A stretch of 64,000 bases of DNA from Adenanthera pavonina (taxonomy: Eukaryota > Streptophyta > Magnoliopsida > Fabales > Fabaceae). The stretch is taken from assembly GCA_026686845.1 (NCBI GenBank), contig JAIVEN010000002.1:28370001-28434000 (forward strand), in the 5' to 3' direction. Below are positions 35,866 to 47,997 of this stretch, one piece after another. The notes under the pieces were generated by a model. The model was not told the DNA's origin. It searched no databases and saw only the letters and a list, made by a program, of their open reading frames with translations. Both the position numbers and the translations under genes were made by a program. The first letter of the stretch is position 1. Every line of letters begins with the position of its first letter.

Positions 35866-38800
35866 TGTCGCACCCGGAAAAATGCGACGAAAGGAAAAAA
35901 AAGAGAACAAATCTGGTTTTCGGTTGAAAACCGACTTGTGAGGAGTCGCCACCAAAATTTTGAGGAAAATCTTGGGAAACCGCAATAAAGAGGAAAGGAT
36001 AGTCTGCGTAACCAGAGTTGGATTCGGGAGTCGATTGTGTGTGGGGCAGGTGTTAGGCACCCCACAACACCCGTTCCTAGGAACGGTTACCTTACATTGA
36101 TTGTGTAAATTAATATGACTTAAAAATATATTTTGGTTTTCCTTTTATAAATCACATGCGAGAAAATGGGTAGAGAAAAAAGAAATTAAGAAAGTTTGGA
36201 AAACAAAATAAAGAAAATAAATTAAATGAAAATTAAGGATATTTAAGCAAAATGAGGAAAAGGAATTGAGAAAATAAATTGGAAAAACATTTATTAAATT
36301 AAGAGAAAAAACACTAAATAAATCAGGAAATATTTATTTATTTATAAATGTGGACTTGACCCAGGATCAGAGCCTGGGGCCTACGTATCCTGCGATGGGG
36401 ATCAAAGTCCACGTAGTTTGGGACTAGAAATGCATGTCTGTTGGTTGATATTTTTTATTTTTGTAATAAAAGAAAGTTAATGGAAAATAATTTAACTTTT
36501 TGCAAACAAAACAATTTTTTGAGATTGAGTTGATGTGTTTTAATTTGCAAGAAACAATTTAGTTCCGCTTACTTAATCCTATTTTATTTTAGAAATATTT
36601 TTTTGTTTTTCTTCGATTTTTGGAAAATGCTTTTATTTGATTTTTTGACTTTTGAAATAATATATTTTTGTATTTTTGAGAATTTTTCTTTTAAAAGAAA
36701 ATCAATCCATCTATTGCAAGCTCGAAGCCACGCCCAATAGATTGATTCCTTAATTACCTGCAGAAGTTCTAAACCTCGCGGTATGAAGATTTTATTTTAA
36801 AACGCCGTATAATAATTTATTAGATATTTTAAAACAAAATTTGTCACATTATTTTATTTTTTTTGAAATATGGTTATTTTTCTTAAAAGAAAGTTACTTA
36901 GCCGATATATCTACGTGGATTCACAATCTCACGTGACAACTCAGCAAACCAAAATACCTGCGCGGGCTCTCGACGCCTCACGTGGTATGGTTACCAAATC
37001 AATTATTTCTATTATTCATTTTCTTATTATTATTATTTTTAGAAAAATCGCTAAATATCATTATTTTGTTTGAAGTGTTTCGAAATCTGTAGAAGTTTAC
37101 GCAACAAGAATTTATTTATTTATTTTCTCCTAAAAATATGATGGAAGGATCATTGAGACCTATTATTATAATTAAGCGTTGTTAATACACTCGTACAGCC
37201 CCGTAGGCTCATACGGTGTAATTATTTTAAGAGTCTGCGAAAGCTCTAGAAACCTTCGTGACCAAATTTTAAAATCAAACAAGAAGCATATGCATTACAA
37301 AAAAGTATTTACGAACCTATATGATTTTGTGAGGGTGTGTGTTAACGTGCAAGTAACACAATCATAAGGTCAGGAATTGCAAACTCGCGTCTTCATTTTC
37401 TTTCCTTTGCTTCAAAAATGAAAACCCAATCTTTAAGCTTCATCCAAACTCCTGTGATGCTCCCACGCCTACCTTTATGCTCCTCTCTTTTCTTAATGAG
37501 GATGGTTCACTCTTTTCAAGCTGGATTTGATGCTCCCATGATGCTCACAAGAAGGTAAAAGATGAGTTGGTTAATATTCACCTTAAAATTAAGCCAAGAC
37601 TTCAGGCAACATACTCATTGACAGAAGACCAAAACTATTATCACTTAGGAAACCCAAATTATTATTCCCTCCTAAGATATTGTCGCGGATTATTCTTTCA
37701 AATCAACGCAAGAATCAACAAGCTCACAACAAAAATACAGGGGATTTGAGCCAAGATGTGGATGAAAACATTCCTTTCATGCAAGAGCAAAGAGGGCGAT
37801 ATATTACATAGCTTGTGTATATACATGGCCCAAAAGGAAACATTTCAGCTTCATACCAAGAACTGTACATACAAGTAGATGACTAGTAAACTTTTTCATG
37901 GAAAACACAGTTGAATGGACATTTCAAAGGTTTAAAAGCGTATTATATCCACATAGTAATAAATCCAAATATGCAGCAGCCAAACCAAGACTTTCTGGGT
38001 ATCATGGTGAGGTCCAACGAGCAAGAATATTAATGCAACACCTGAAACCTGCCTTCTAATGCAACCAGAGTTGAATGGAAATTTCATTTAGCTTAAGCAC
38101 CAAGAGGACCCTTGACAGAACATCCCCGAGCTTTGCCCAAATGACCCAATGCGTTTTTATGATATCAAAGACCATTAAAACAAAGCAATAGGCATAGCAT
38201 CATCCCAAGAGCATTCGGATTCAGAAATAGAAATGAAGAGGAAGAAGGGCATTTTCAAACATTTGACAGACACATTCAAAGCCGAGCATGAGACATTGTA
38301 TTTCCTATTCAGAATGTGAAAATACCAATAAAAATGCACACATGGCGAATATGATCAGGAGCTTAAGCATACTCATAGACACTTGCCAAATACCTCCAAA
38401 GGAACACATTCTTCATTTTGAATACTAACACCCTAACGAGGGATTTAACCCATGATTGAAAGTTCGAGACTTTTTACAAATACTTTCAAATGAAAGCATC
38501 GCACGTCGCATTTTTTCTGATAAGGACGCTGAAACCACAACCAGAAATTTGAGCCAACACAGACTGGAGGTTACCAGGCACTTCGGCTAGTTATGGCCAT
38601 AGTAAATAATTTCCCAACGAAAATAACGAGGCAAATAGGAATGGAAGAATGTTACCTCAGACTTCATTCACGTTCCCCTCTGTTTTTGGTTCAGATTGAA
38701 GTTCTTTCTCACTCGGTTTCCATCGCGCCTCCCCCTTTGTTCACTTCGGTCTCAGCTTCAGCTTCTGGAGCTACGTGGCCGAGTCCTAAAACTCCCTCTG

Positions 38801-39782
38801 TTTCCTCATCTGAGCCCTAGGCTATCTCACTCGGCCTCCCTCTGTTTCTGTATCGCCTTTTCTTTCCTCAACCGCGGTTAGCTCAGAGCTCTAGCTACAG
38901 CTCTCCTCACCGGAAATTCCTCTCAACCTCGCGGCCCCCCTCTGTTGTTTGGTTCCTTCTCTCGGCTCCTCCCTCGTGTTCGGCCTTGATCACTACAGCC
39001 CTCTGTTCTTTCTTCTTCCCCTGTGCTCACCTCGCTCGGTCTCCTTCCAATGCTTTGCTCTCGGTTCAGCTCCCTCGGACTCCACCGTGTCTTCCTCTCA
39101 ATCTCGCGGTCTCCCCTCTTATTCCCATCGTCCCCTGCTTTTTGTGCCCGCGTGCCGCTCTCCCTGTTTTTTCGGTTCAGTCGCTTCTCCTTCACGCGTA
39201 CTCCCCCCCATTCTTTTCGTGCACGCTTCTGGTCTCTCCTCCTGTCAGACTCCCTCTGCTTTTTTCTTTTTTTCTGCGGCTACTGCCCCCTTCCTCTTCT
39301 TTTCGGTCCTGCAGCTTCTGTTTCTTTTCTCCACGCGTGCCTGACTCCCTCAGCTCTCATGTTCCCTCGGTTTTTGGCCTTCTGGTATCTGCTGCCCTAA
39401 TTGTTTAGGGCAGCAATTCGGTGGCCCAGGTCCACGAGCCCCCAATTGGGCTCGTGGTATCCTGGGCCTTCACTTGTCTCCCCTTTTTTTTTATTTATTT
39501 TTATTTTTTTTTATTTCATCCTTTTTCATTTTTTTTGTATATATATATATTATTCTTATTTTTTGGTTGTTTTGTTTCTTTCTTTTTTTTTTGTGTTGGA
39601 ATTTTAAATTTCAAATTCTAGAAGGAAGAAATTGGATTCAAAGAACAATTTTAGCTTTTTGGAAAATTTATTTTTATCTTGAAATTAAATCATTAATTTC
39701 CTTAAAAGGGGATTTTGTTTTATTTTTGCGCTTCTCTTTTTCTTTTTTTTTTTAAATGCCCGAACAAAATGGGGTGTTCACA
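35866..39782 (-). mobile_element. Nested ~3.9-kb solo-LTR-like insertion
   Basis: Flanked by a perfect 5-bp direct repeat ATACC (35861-35865, 39783-39787) exactly where the E2 5' LTR is interrupted, with TG...CA ends on either strand (plus start TGTCGCACCCGG; minus start TGTGAACACCCC). No internal copy of either end is seen, so it is not LTR-body-LTR but one long LTR, as expected of a Gypsy Tat/Ogre-like family. Strand is provisional, based on the TGTGAACACC end. The C/T-rich stretch at 38650-39420 yields long overlapping frames without any protein signal. Fragments of the same family lie at 3230-3720. Confidence 0.8.
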
Positions 39783-40209
39783 ATACCGATTAAGAAAGTA
39801 TTCTTCCACACAGAGAGGATGAAGAATTCCAGGCGGTAGAAACAAAATCACTTGGACTTTGTTTACTGCTTCACCGTAGATACACTCGGGAAGGAAAATT
39901 TAGAGGAAGAGAGTGAGAGCCTTTTTCTTCATAGAGAAAGAGAGAGAGAGTTTTCATCGAGCCAATTAACCATCCGCCTCGGGATCAGAGAGTCTCAATT
40001 GAAAAAAACTGAAAACTCTCTTTCACGTACGCACACACGTTCACTGATTATTCTCTGAGTGTGCGTTGTGTGGGAACGGTTAACATTTTAACTGTTCCCT
40101 CCCCCTCTTATTAAATTAAAAATAAAACTAAAATATTTTTATTATATTTTGGGTTTGGGCCCTTATGTTTGGTCCCTCAATTTCTACCCATCAAGGGTGT
40201 AACCCAACA
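39783..40209 (-). repeat. E2 5' LTR, outer part
   Basis: Begins TGTTGG at 40209 (minus) and runs to the ATACC junction. It matches the E2 3' LTR body. Confidence 0.9.
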
Positions 40210-40418
40210 CACTGCAATGTGACTTTTTATTTTGTCAAAGTCTACAATGTAACTTTAAAAGAGAGATTATATGTTTTAAAGCTTTTAAAAAATAATTAGA
40301 ATCTAATAAAAAGGTGATTTTTTGAAAAATTACTTTGAGTAATTTCTTCCCTTTCTTTCATTTTTTACCATTCTTTATCCGCACTAAATTTCCGTAAGAA
40401 TTCTCTGTTATTACTGAA

Positions 40419-40770
40419 TGGAAGTTATCTGTTGGAACTGTAGCTAAAGGCATCTGTGCTAACAGTTTTCCTTCAAAAGTGAGAGAGATGGTTCATGGTT
40501 AATAACTTTAATACCCAAATCCTCATTTTGGTTGAGACTAGAGTTAGTGACAAAAGAACAGATAATATTGTTAGAAGATTGGGTTTTTCTGATTGGATTC
40601 GTGTTGAAGGAGCTGGGTATGCAGAGGGCATATGAATTTTCTAGAATGATTATGTTAAAAGCGATATACATTAATTTGGGAGACTTGGATGTCAAGAAAA
40701 ACCGTGATGGAGATCTCTTTAGATGGCAAGCGGCGTGGTCCTTCAGTTATCTTTCATTGGGATGTTAATT
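40419..40770 (+). pseudogene. LINE endonuclease (APE-type) fragment
   Basis: Frames in order give MEVICWNC, GICANSFPSKVREMVHG, then ILILVETRVSDKRTDNIVRR, LGFSDWIRVEGAGYAEGI and a diverged NDYV. This is the N-terminal part of a plant LINE endonuclease (WNC, ETR and GG-W motifs). Stops and frame changes show it is dead. No RT follows. Confidence 0.75.
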
Positions 40771-42245
40771 TAATTTTATAGCAACTTTTTGGGGATAAGT
40801 TTGTACTATCAAAAAATGGATTTTTGAAAGTTAAAATTTTGATAGTCAATGTTATCCGTAGCACATTTACATTGTTGGAAACATGCTGTGCACTTTAATT
40901 TTTTATTGTTTAATTTTAGGTTTGAGCAAAAATTTCCCTTTTTTTCTCTAGAAAATTAGTGCATAGCAAATCAATATTACATACATATATATATATATAG
41001 CAATTAACATTAACGTTAAGGTTAAATGAAATTACAATTTCAAAAAAAGAAGACTTATATGATTTGCCTCAATTAATATTTTATATGTACACTTTTAAAA
41101 TTTTTTTAAGTTTAAAAAGTTAACATTTTCAGTATAGAATTAATAAATCTATAATATGTTTAAAAAAATTTATATATTAACTTTTAATTTAAAAATAACA
41201 CCAAGAGTTTATAAGAAAAAGCATATAAGTTTTTTTGAAAATCCCCCCCTAACACACAGATGATATCCATGTTGGCCAAAACTCTAGATCTCAAAAGGTA
41301 AATATACTTTTACACTAAATTATATTCTAAGTTGCTTCCGTGTTGCCATTGTTCGTCCATGGTATGAGTATCTTACAAATCATTTCCATGTATTAATCTG
41401 ATTTCTTTTGCCGAGAAAATCTGTCTGTGGAGTCAGCAGAATCATATACCAGAAGAATGAGAAAATTATGAGACGCAGAGACGAACGAGAAGCAATGCCT
41501 GGACTTGGTCAAACACTCCGATAGCACATTTTTATAATTAGTGGTTCTGTTTTTATGATAAGAATGGGAAAAATATTGTGCAGATATTGTCCTATTATAA
41601 TTTAAAAGTTATAGTGACGCAATTAAGTTGAATTTGAGTTACCACCTGACCAGATGATTACTGGGTTAGGTTCCCTATCTGTTTCAAAGATAAACCAACT
41701 TTCATTAAAAACAAAAGTAGTGAAGAAAACAAATAGTGGTCAAGTGTCCGGATTGTCAGCATATAAGGGTTGCTATTGAAAACAAGAAGAATAGAAGAAT
41801 CCAAAACTATGAATTAATAAATTAGTAAAGTAATGTAATACCAAAATCGTCCACTTGCAAAGGAAATTAAAGAAAAATAATCAGAAAAGATATAAGTCTA
41901 CAAGACATGCATGCAGCAACGTATATAATTTGTTGACTTAAGAATGAATTTATATTAACTAAATATTGAGTAATTGTTGGTTAATTTCCACCCTCTAATT
42001 TCGAAGACATAACAATTAATGTTCACAATTTATACAATTATTGAACAACATCTCCCACTTGCGAAGAATATTATTAAAAAAAAAAAGACAGCGAAGTTTA
42101 TAATTTAGTAAAAATAAAAGAAAATTAAATGTTGGTTTCCATCAGCTAATGTCCAAAGCACATATAACAAATACAAGTTGAAGCTGCCTCTTGATCACTT
42201 CACTATTCCCCGCCGACAATTTTCTGAGCAAACCCAAACTTGTCA
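40771..42245. other. Spacer and presumed TNL promoter
   Basis: AT-rich with no recognised gene. The last few hundred bases should hold the TNL promoter and 5' UTR; no TATA box could be chosen with confidence. Confidence 0.4.
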
Positions 42246-45200
42246 ATGGCGATCAGCGGTGGAAGCTCCTCTTCATCCATCCCACCATCACCATGGAAGC
42301 ATCATGTGTTCTTGAGCTTCAGAGGAGAAGACACCCGCACAGGCTTCACAGACCACTTACATGCTGCTCTTCAACAAAGGGGTATCATAACTTTCATTGA
42401 TGATGAGCTTCAGAGAGGAGAGGTTATTTCTGACCAACTCCTTCAAGCAATCGATGAATCTCTCATCTCCCTTGTTATTCTTTCCAAAAATTATGCATCT
42501 TCCCATTGGTGTTTGGATGAACTCCAAAGGATTCTTGAATCTAAAAATCCTTCAGTAGAGAAGTTATCCCTGTCTTCTATGAAATTGATCCATCTCATGT
42601 GAGGTATCAAAGAGGTACCTTTGCAGATGCCTTTCACAAACATAATGAGAGATATCCTGACAAGGTGCAAGGATGGAGAGATGTGTTAAAGGAAATTGCA
42701 GATTTATCTGGCTATCACTCTGCAAATAGGTAAGTTTCTATGATATTTTGGTCAATGGACGATGATGATTGTTTTGTTCTATCTTAAACTCATAATGCAT
42801 GCCACAATAACATTTAATTTTGTGTGTTTTAATTCTATTATTATATATAAGCAAAATTATCGTGCTCGATCGGGTAAGTCTTAGTTCTAGTGATAAAATG
42901 AATCCCCCTTCCTAAGGTCTAAATATTCTCCTATTTTCAAAAGTAATAACTAATTAGATAATCTGAACGATAAAATAATTATCTGCACTTTTTGGATTAA
43001 TATATAACTACCACTAAGCCCACCCGGTGTCTCTGTCTCTATCATCATCTCGCTCCTTTGTCTAGCAAAGAGTTCACAAACTCTTAACAGCAACTGCTTA
43101 GTCTGTGGTGATGATGGATAACTATAGAGTCTAGAGTCACCAAAATTGGTGGAACTCCGTAGGATGGGCTGTCTTTTTTACTCCACCAAATTGATTGATA
43201 CATGGGATCATTGTATAAAAAATCGGATCGGACCGGCCGGTTCGACCAGTCCGACCGGGAATCGGCCCCTGGTCCGGTCTGGTAGCAGCTGGAAATCGGG
43301 GGAGATCAGAACCGGTGGGAACCGATCAAGAACTGATCAAACTGGTATAAAACCGGTTTTGCCCCACCCTTTTTTTAATTTTTAATTTTTTAAATATTTT
43401 TTATAATAAAATAACATTATTTTTTAGTACTAAGTAGTATTATTTTTAGTATAAATTTTTTCTTTCTATATTATAATATGTTATAAGTATTATTATAATA
43501 CATAATTATTAATGATGATAAATTTACTTAACAAATAAGATAAAAATATAATATCAATTAACTATTTTGAATTCAAAATATAATTATAGATGAATATTAA
43601 CTTATTTAGATTTTAATATTAGATTGTAAAACTTATTAATAATATTTTTAATTTTCTATATATTATTAAATTTACTTTTTTATCTTAGAATAAATGTTAA
43701 TTTTATAATAATGGATAAATATTTTTTATGTTTTTTATCCATGTTATTAAAAATAGATTAATTTATTCACAACCGGTCTGACACTAGTCTGACCACTAAA
43801 CCTTGAACTGTTATCTCATCCGGTTTAATGGCCGGTCCGGTTTTTAATACCTTGCATAGGATGAAACTTTCCCTTGAAATAATTTTTTAAGCTACATGCT
43901 GTATAATATATTTCTAGCTGTAAAATTAATTTTTCTCAAGGATTTAAGCATTTGAAGAGATATATTATACATGCATTGTGCGTCGTGGTTCTATGTATTA
44001 TTATCTTTGGTTTTGAAATATCATATTTTTACGAAATCTGAGAATGGCAAAGTTTTTTATTAATCATCTCTTTCATATGCAGGCATGAAACAAAATTCAT
44101 TGAAGAAATTGTCACTGGTGTATGGACAAAACTACAACCTAGCCTACCATGTTATGACACCAAATTTGTTGGAATGGAGTCAAAGATAGAAGAAGTGAAT
44201 TCAATATTAAGAATGGGAATGAGTGATGTTCGCTTATTAGGAATTTGGGGTATGGGCGGTATAGGAAAGACATCTCTTGCAAGAGTTATCTATGAGACAA
44301 ATTGTAACCAGTTTGATCTTTGTTACTTTGCTGCTGATGTTAGGGATGTTTGTGAAAAGGAGGGATCATTGGTTCCCCTGCAGAGAAAATTTCTTTCACG
44401 TCATGGGAAGTTGAGAAGCATAGAACTTGATGATGCATATGAAGGAATGAAGATAATGAGAAGTCTTCTACACAACCAAAAAGCTTTGATAGTACTTGAT
44501 GATGTAAGTGAAATGAACCAACTTGAGTACCTTGCGATAAAGCAATCTTGGTTGGGTCCAGGAAGTAGAATAATAGTCACAACTAGGAATAAGCATCTAT
44601 TGACAGCACATGGAGAATTCAAAACCTATGAGGCAAAGTTATTGAACAATGAGGAATCTCTTCAACTTTTTTGCCAGAAGGCTTTTAATGGTGATAAACC
44701 AACAGAAGATTATTTGGAGTTGTCTAAGAGTGTCGTTGAACTTGCCGCAGGCCTTCCTTTGACACTTGAAGTGTTGGGTTGTCATCTTTGTGGAGGAAAT
44801 GTGCTAGAGTGGAAAGATACTTTGGAGAAAATAAAGAAAGTTCCACCAAATGACATTATAAAGAGACTTCGAATAAGTTATGAAGCATTAGATGATCAGG
44901 AGGAAAAAATCTTTTTAGATATTGCATGCCTCTTCAAAGGGATGCATGAAGAAAAAGTGATAGAAATATTAGAAATTTGTGATCTTCATCCAATAATTGG
45001 AATCAAAAGACTTGTTGACAAATGCTTGGTAATTGAAAATCATTATAATGATGATACATGGCACTTGGATATGCATGATATATTACAAGAAATGGGCAAA
45101 AGTATTGTTTTGGAAGAATCACCGGGTGATGCCGGTAAACGTAGCAGGTTATGGACAAACGAAGACATTAATGATGTATTGACAAAAGATAGAGTAAGTT

Positions 45201-47837
45201 CCTTCTATTTTAGACATATTATTGTTTTTTAGATTTTTGCAAAATTTGTTTAATTTGAAGATTTACCATTCTCTTCATCTTTAAATTTGCACTTCATTAA
45301 TTATTGTTGTTTATTAGGGCACCAACTCAATTGAAGTCATACTTCTCCAATCTACTGTGCAATGTGAAGATAGCTGGGATCCTGAAGCATTCTCAAACAT
45401 GTCTAATCTTAGAATACTCATCATATCATGCAATGTGTGCCTTCCCTATGGACTCAAATGTCTTCCCAGTTCATTAAAACTTCTTGAATGGGAGAAATAT
45501 CCATTCAAATCCCTCCCACCTGGTGTTCATCTAAATGAACTTATTGAGCTCAAAATGCATTGCAGTAAGATCAAACAACTTTGGAACAAAACACAAGTAA
45601 AAGCATTTTGCCATATCTGGAAGCTTTATTATATTTCCATGTTTGCAAATTCTAATATTTCTATGCTTTGATTTGACTAGATACCTAAAAAGTTAAAGTT
45701 GATTGATTTAAGCTATTCGGAAGATCTAATCCAAACTCCTGATTTTTCATTGCTTCCAAATCTTGAGCGACTACTACTTGAAGGTTGCATAAAACTTGCT
45801 GAGGTTCATCCATCACTTGGACATCATAAGAAAATTGTTGCTGTGAATTTGAAAGATTGCAAAAATCTTAAAACTCTTCCTTGCATACTTGAAATGGATT
45901 CCCTAAATGAATTGATTCTCTCAGGTTGCTCAAAACTTCAAGTGCTGCCCGAGTTTGGTGAAAATATGAAATGCTTATCAATGCTTGAGTTGAAAGACTG
46001 CAGAAATCTTGTGTGCCTTCCAGATTTATTTTGCCATCTAAAATCTCTGAAAACTTTGAATACATCTGGTTGCTCAAAGCTTCTTTCCCTGCCAGAAAAT
46101 TTGGACGAAAACGAGAGTAGAGAGGAGCTTGATATAAATGGAACTCTAATAAGAGAAATACTACCATCAATTAATGGTTTAAAAAGCTTAAGGAAATTAG
46201 ATGCAAATAGAAGCACAAGGTTTGCATGTGACTCATTACCAAATTTACTTTCCGTAACTCTCAGGTTATTTGGGTTCAATAGATATAAAGTTCCCATAAG
46301 GTTGACATTGCCTCCTTCCATCTCTGGTTTATCCTCATTGAAGGAATTAAAGTTAAGGAATTGCAATATGAGTGTCGAATCTATTCCAAATGATCTCGGT
46401 CACTTACCATCCTTGGAGGTCCTTGATCTTGGGGGAAACAATTTTGGTAGCCAACTTGCTGGGAAGCTCATTCTTCCTGCTTCATTCTTGAGTTTGTCCT
46501 CATTGAGGGAATTGTATTTAGATGATTGTAATCTCTGTGATGGTTCAATCCCTGATAATCTTTGTTCCTTATCGTCCTTGACGACATTGTGTCTGTCAAG
46601 AAACAATTTTACTCACCTACCTCCTAACTTGGTCTCTAATCTGTTGGCCCTACAATATCTACTTTTGGATCGGTGCAGTAGGCTCGTATCGTTGCCTAGT
46701 GTTCCACCAAATATTGAATATCTAAATGCAATTTGTTGTCATCCCTCAATGGAATCCTTGGATTTTCTACAAGTGCTATGGAATTTCCTTTCAAAAGAAA
46801 CTAATCTCAAGCTGGATTGGGGGGTTGCTTTGCTTATTCCAGGGAGTGAAATCCCATCATGGTTCCATAATGAAAACACTGTTTTCCTGAACAAACTGCA
46901 TCGTTCACCAGATGATGTTTTTCAATCACGTCAATTTTCTATGGACAACAAGAATATTGGTGATAATTACCTTGATTGCATTGTATCGGTAAAAGTAGAC
47001 ATTTCTCGTTTTTGTGGTTTAAGTGAAAGGTGGGGAGTGTTTCTATGCTTTGAATTGCAAGATATGAAGCCAGCAAACTCTAGAAACCCAAACACTACCC
47101 TTTGGATTTCATGCGGTGCAAGAACGTCAAATGATTTCCTAAGCATTACGATGGAATGGAAGACCCATTTGGAAGGCAATAAACCACAATTGCTATTTTG
47201 GTTTCTGCCTGCCTCAAATGTGGGAAAGAATAACAACCTAGTTGAGTTAATAATTACTGCAGATAGGGGAAGATCTTTGGGTTCTTTGTGGAGAGAAGTA
47301 AGAGATAAAAGTGAAGGTAAAAGTGAAAGAGGAGGTAGAGTTTTAATAAAGAAGTGTTGTTGGCGTGTAACAAGTAAGGAAAAAATGGAAAAGTGGCGCA
47401 GAACAAGAGTGCATCAAGAGTCAAGAGAGGATGTCCTTGCCTTGCTATCAACAAAAGAAGATAATCAAATAAAGGAGAACCTAAACTCAAACAATTACTC
47501 ATCATTGGTAACTCGCCATCTTTGCTGTCTTTTATTTTCATCCATAAATTATTCTTCCTTCATTCTTCCTTGTTACACACACACACACATATTTTTATTA
47601 ATTGGATCATGCCAAAAGCTACTGTTGACAAATTAAAGCAAGGGATTCGTAGCTAACATTTTACATAATATTTACTTGTAATTGCTTCTTCGCAACGAAA
47701 ATGAAATATATATTTCCCTTAAATGATGACAGTGGAAGGCAGAAATGACAGAAATGCTGATGTGGCTGGCGGGAAGCCTATGTCTAGCATTGATTTGGAG
47801 AAAATTGAAATATAAGACGCCACGTCAATTAAATTGA
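42246..47837 (+). CDS. TIR-NBS-LRR disease-resistance protein (one-base frameshift in TIR exon)
   Basis: An intracellular immune receptor. Exons: 42246-42729 (TIR), 44083-45193 (NB-ARC), 45318-45596, 45681-47507 (LRRs and post-LRR), probably 47733-47837. TIR: HHVFLSFRGEDTR, FIDDELQRGE, SHWCLDEL with the presumed NADase glutamate. NB-ARC: P-loop GMGGIGKTSLA, kinase-2 LIVLDDV, RNBS-B GSRIIVTTRN, GLPLTLEVLG, MHDILQEMGK. LRRs carry repeated L..L.L..C units, then the post-LRR (C-JID) motif IPGSEIPSWF. Near 42561 one base is missing, so the frame ends at 42602 inside the TIR; adding one base makes exons 1 and 2 join exactly in phase (532 codons). It is either a recent pseudogene, a TIR-only product or a sequencing error. 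The last exon adds WLAGSLCLALIW, a candidate membrane helix; without splicing the frame would stop at 47636. Intron 1 carries a hAT-type MITE. Confidence 0.88.
43209..43854. mobile_element. hAT-type MITE in TNL intron 1
   Basis: 646 bp with terminal inverted repeats rich in CCGG (left cattgtataaaaaatcgga; right end reads caaggtattaaaaaccgg on the minus strand). It is flanked by an 8-bp target duplication with one mismatch (catgggat 43201-43208; cataggat 43855-43862), the hAT signature. The AT-rich core has no coding capacity. Confidence 0.8.
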
Positions 47838-47997
47838 CACTAATAAGGGAAATGAGTGCCTAAGAGAACCAATTTGTTGCACACAGGAGATTCTTGTTGC
47901 ATAGCAAGTCCATATCTGGATGACATTGAGAGCGAAGTTTGGTGGTTGCAATCACGAATATGGTAGGGGAATACTTGTCCAAGATTCTATTGGATAT

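Larger units (their letters stand above)
28078..40209 (-). mobile_element. Ty1/Copia LTR retrotransposon E2 (defective, with nested LTR)
   Basis: The minus-strand relative of E1: 5' LTR 39783-40209 plus 35832-35865 (split), primer site 35820-35831, leader, extra ORF, gag, pol, 3' noncoding, polypurine tract, 3' LTR 28078-28532. Flanks give a near 5-bp target duplication (tactg at 28073-28077; cactg at 40210-40214). E2-specific stops lie at 34167 (extra ORF), 33531, 33408, 33285 (gag) and 32610 (protease). Five pol lesions are shared with E1. From about 20.6-24.1 kb (E1) versus 28.5-32.0 kb (E2) the two are almost identical; elsewhere they are clearly diverged. Confidence 0.95.

Noticed and set aside
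38949..39408. Three overlapping plus-strand frames of 125-140 codons
   Set aside because: They lie in a C/T-rich block of the nested LTR that has few stops in any frame; the translations are Ser/Leu/Pro/Phe low complexity with no family signal.
45868..46606. Antisense frames inside the TNL LRR exon
   Set aside because: Mirror frames of a long coding exon; no independent signal.
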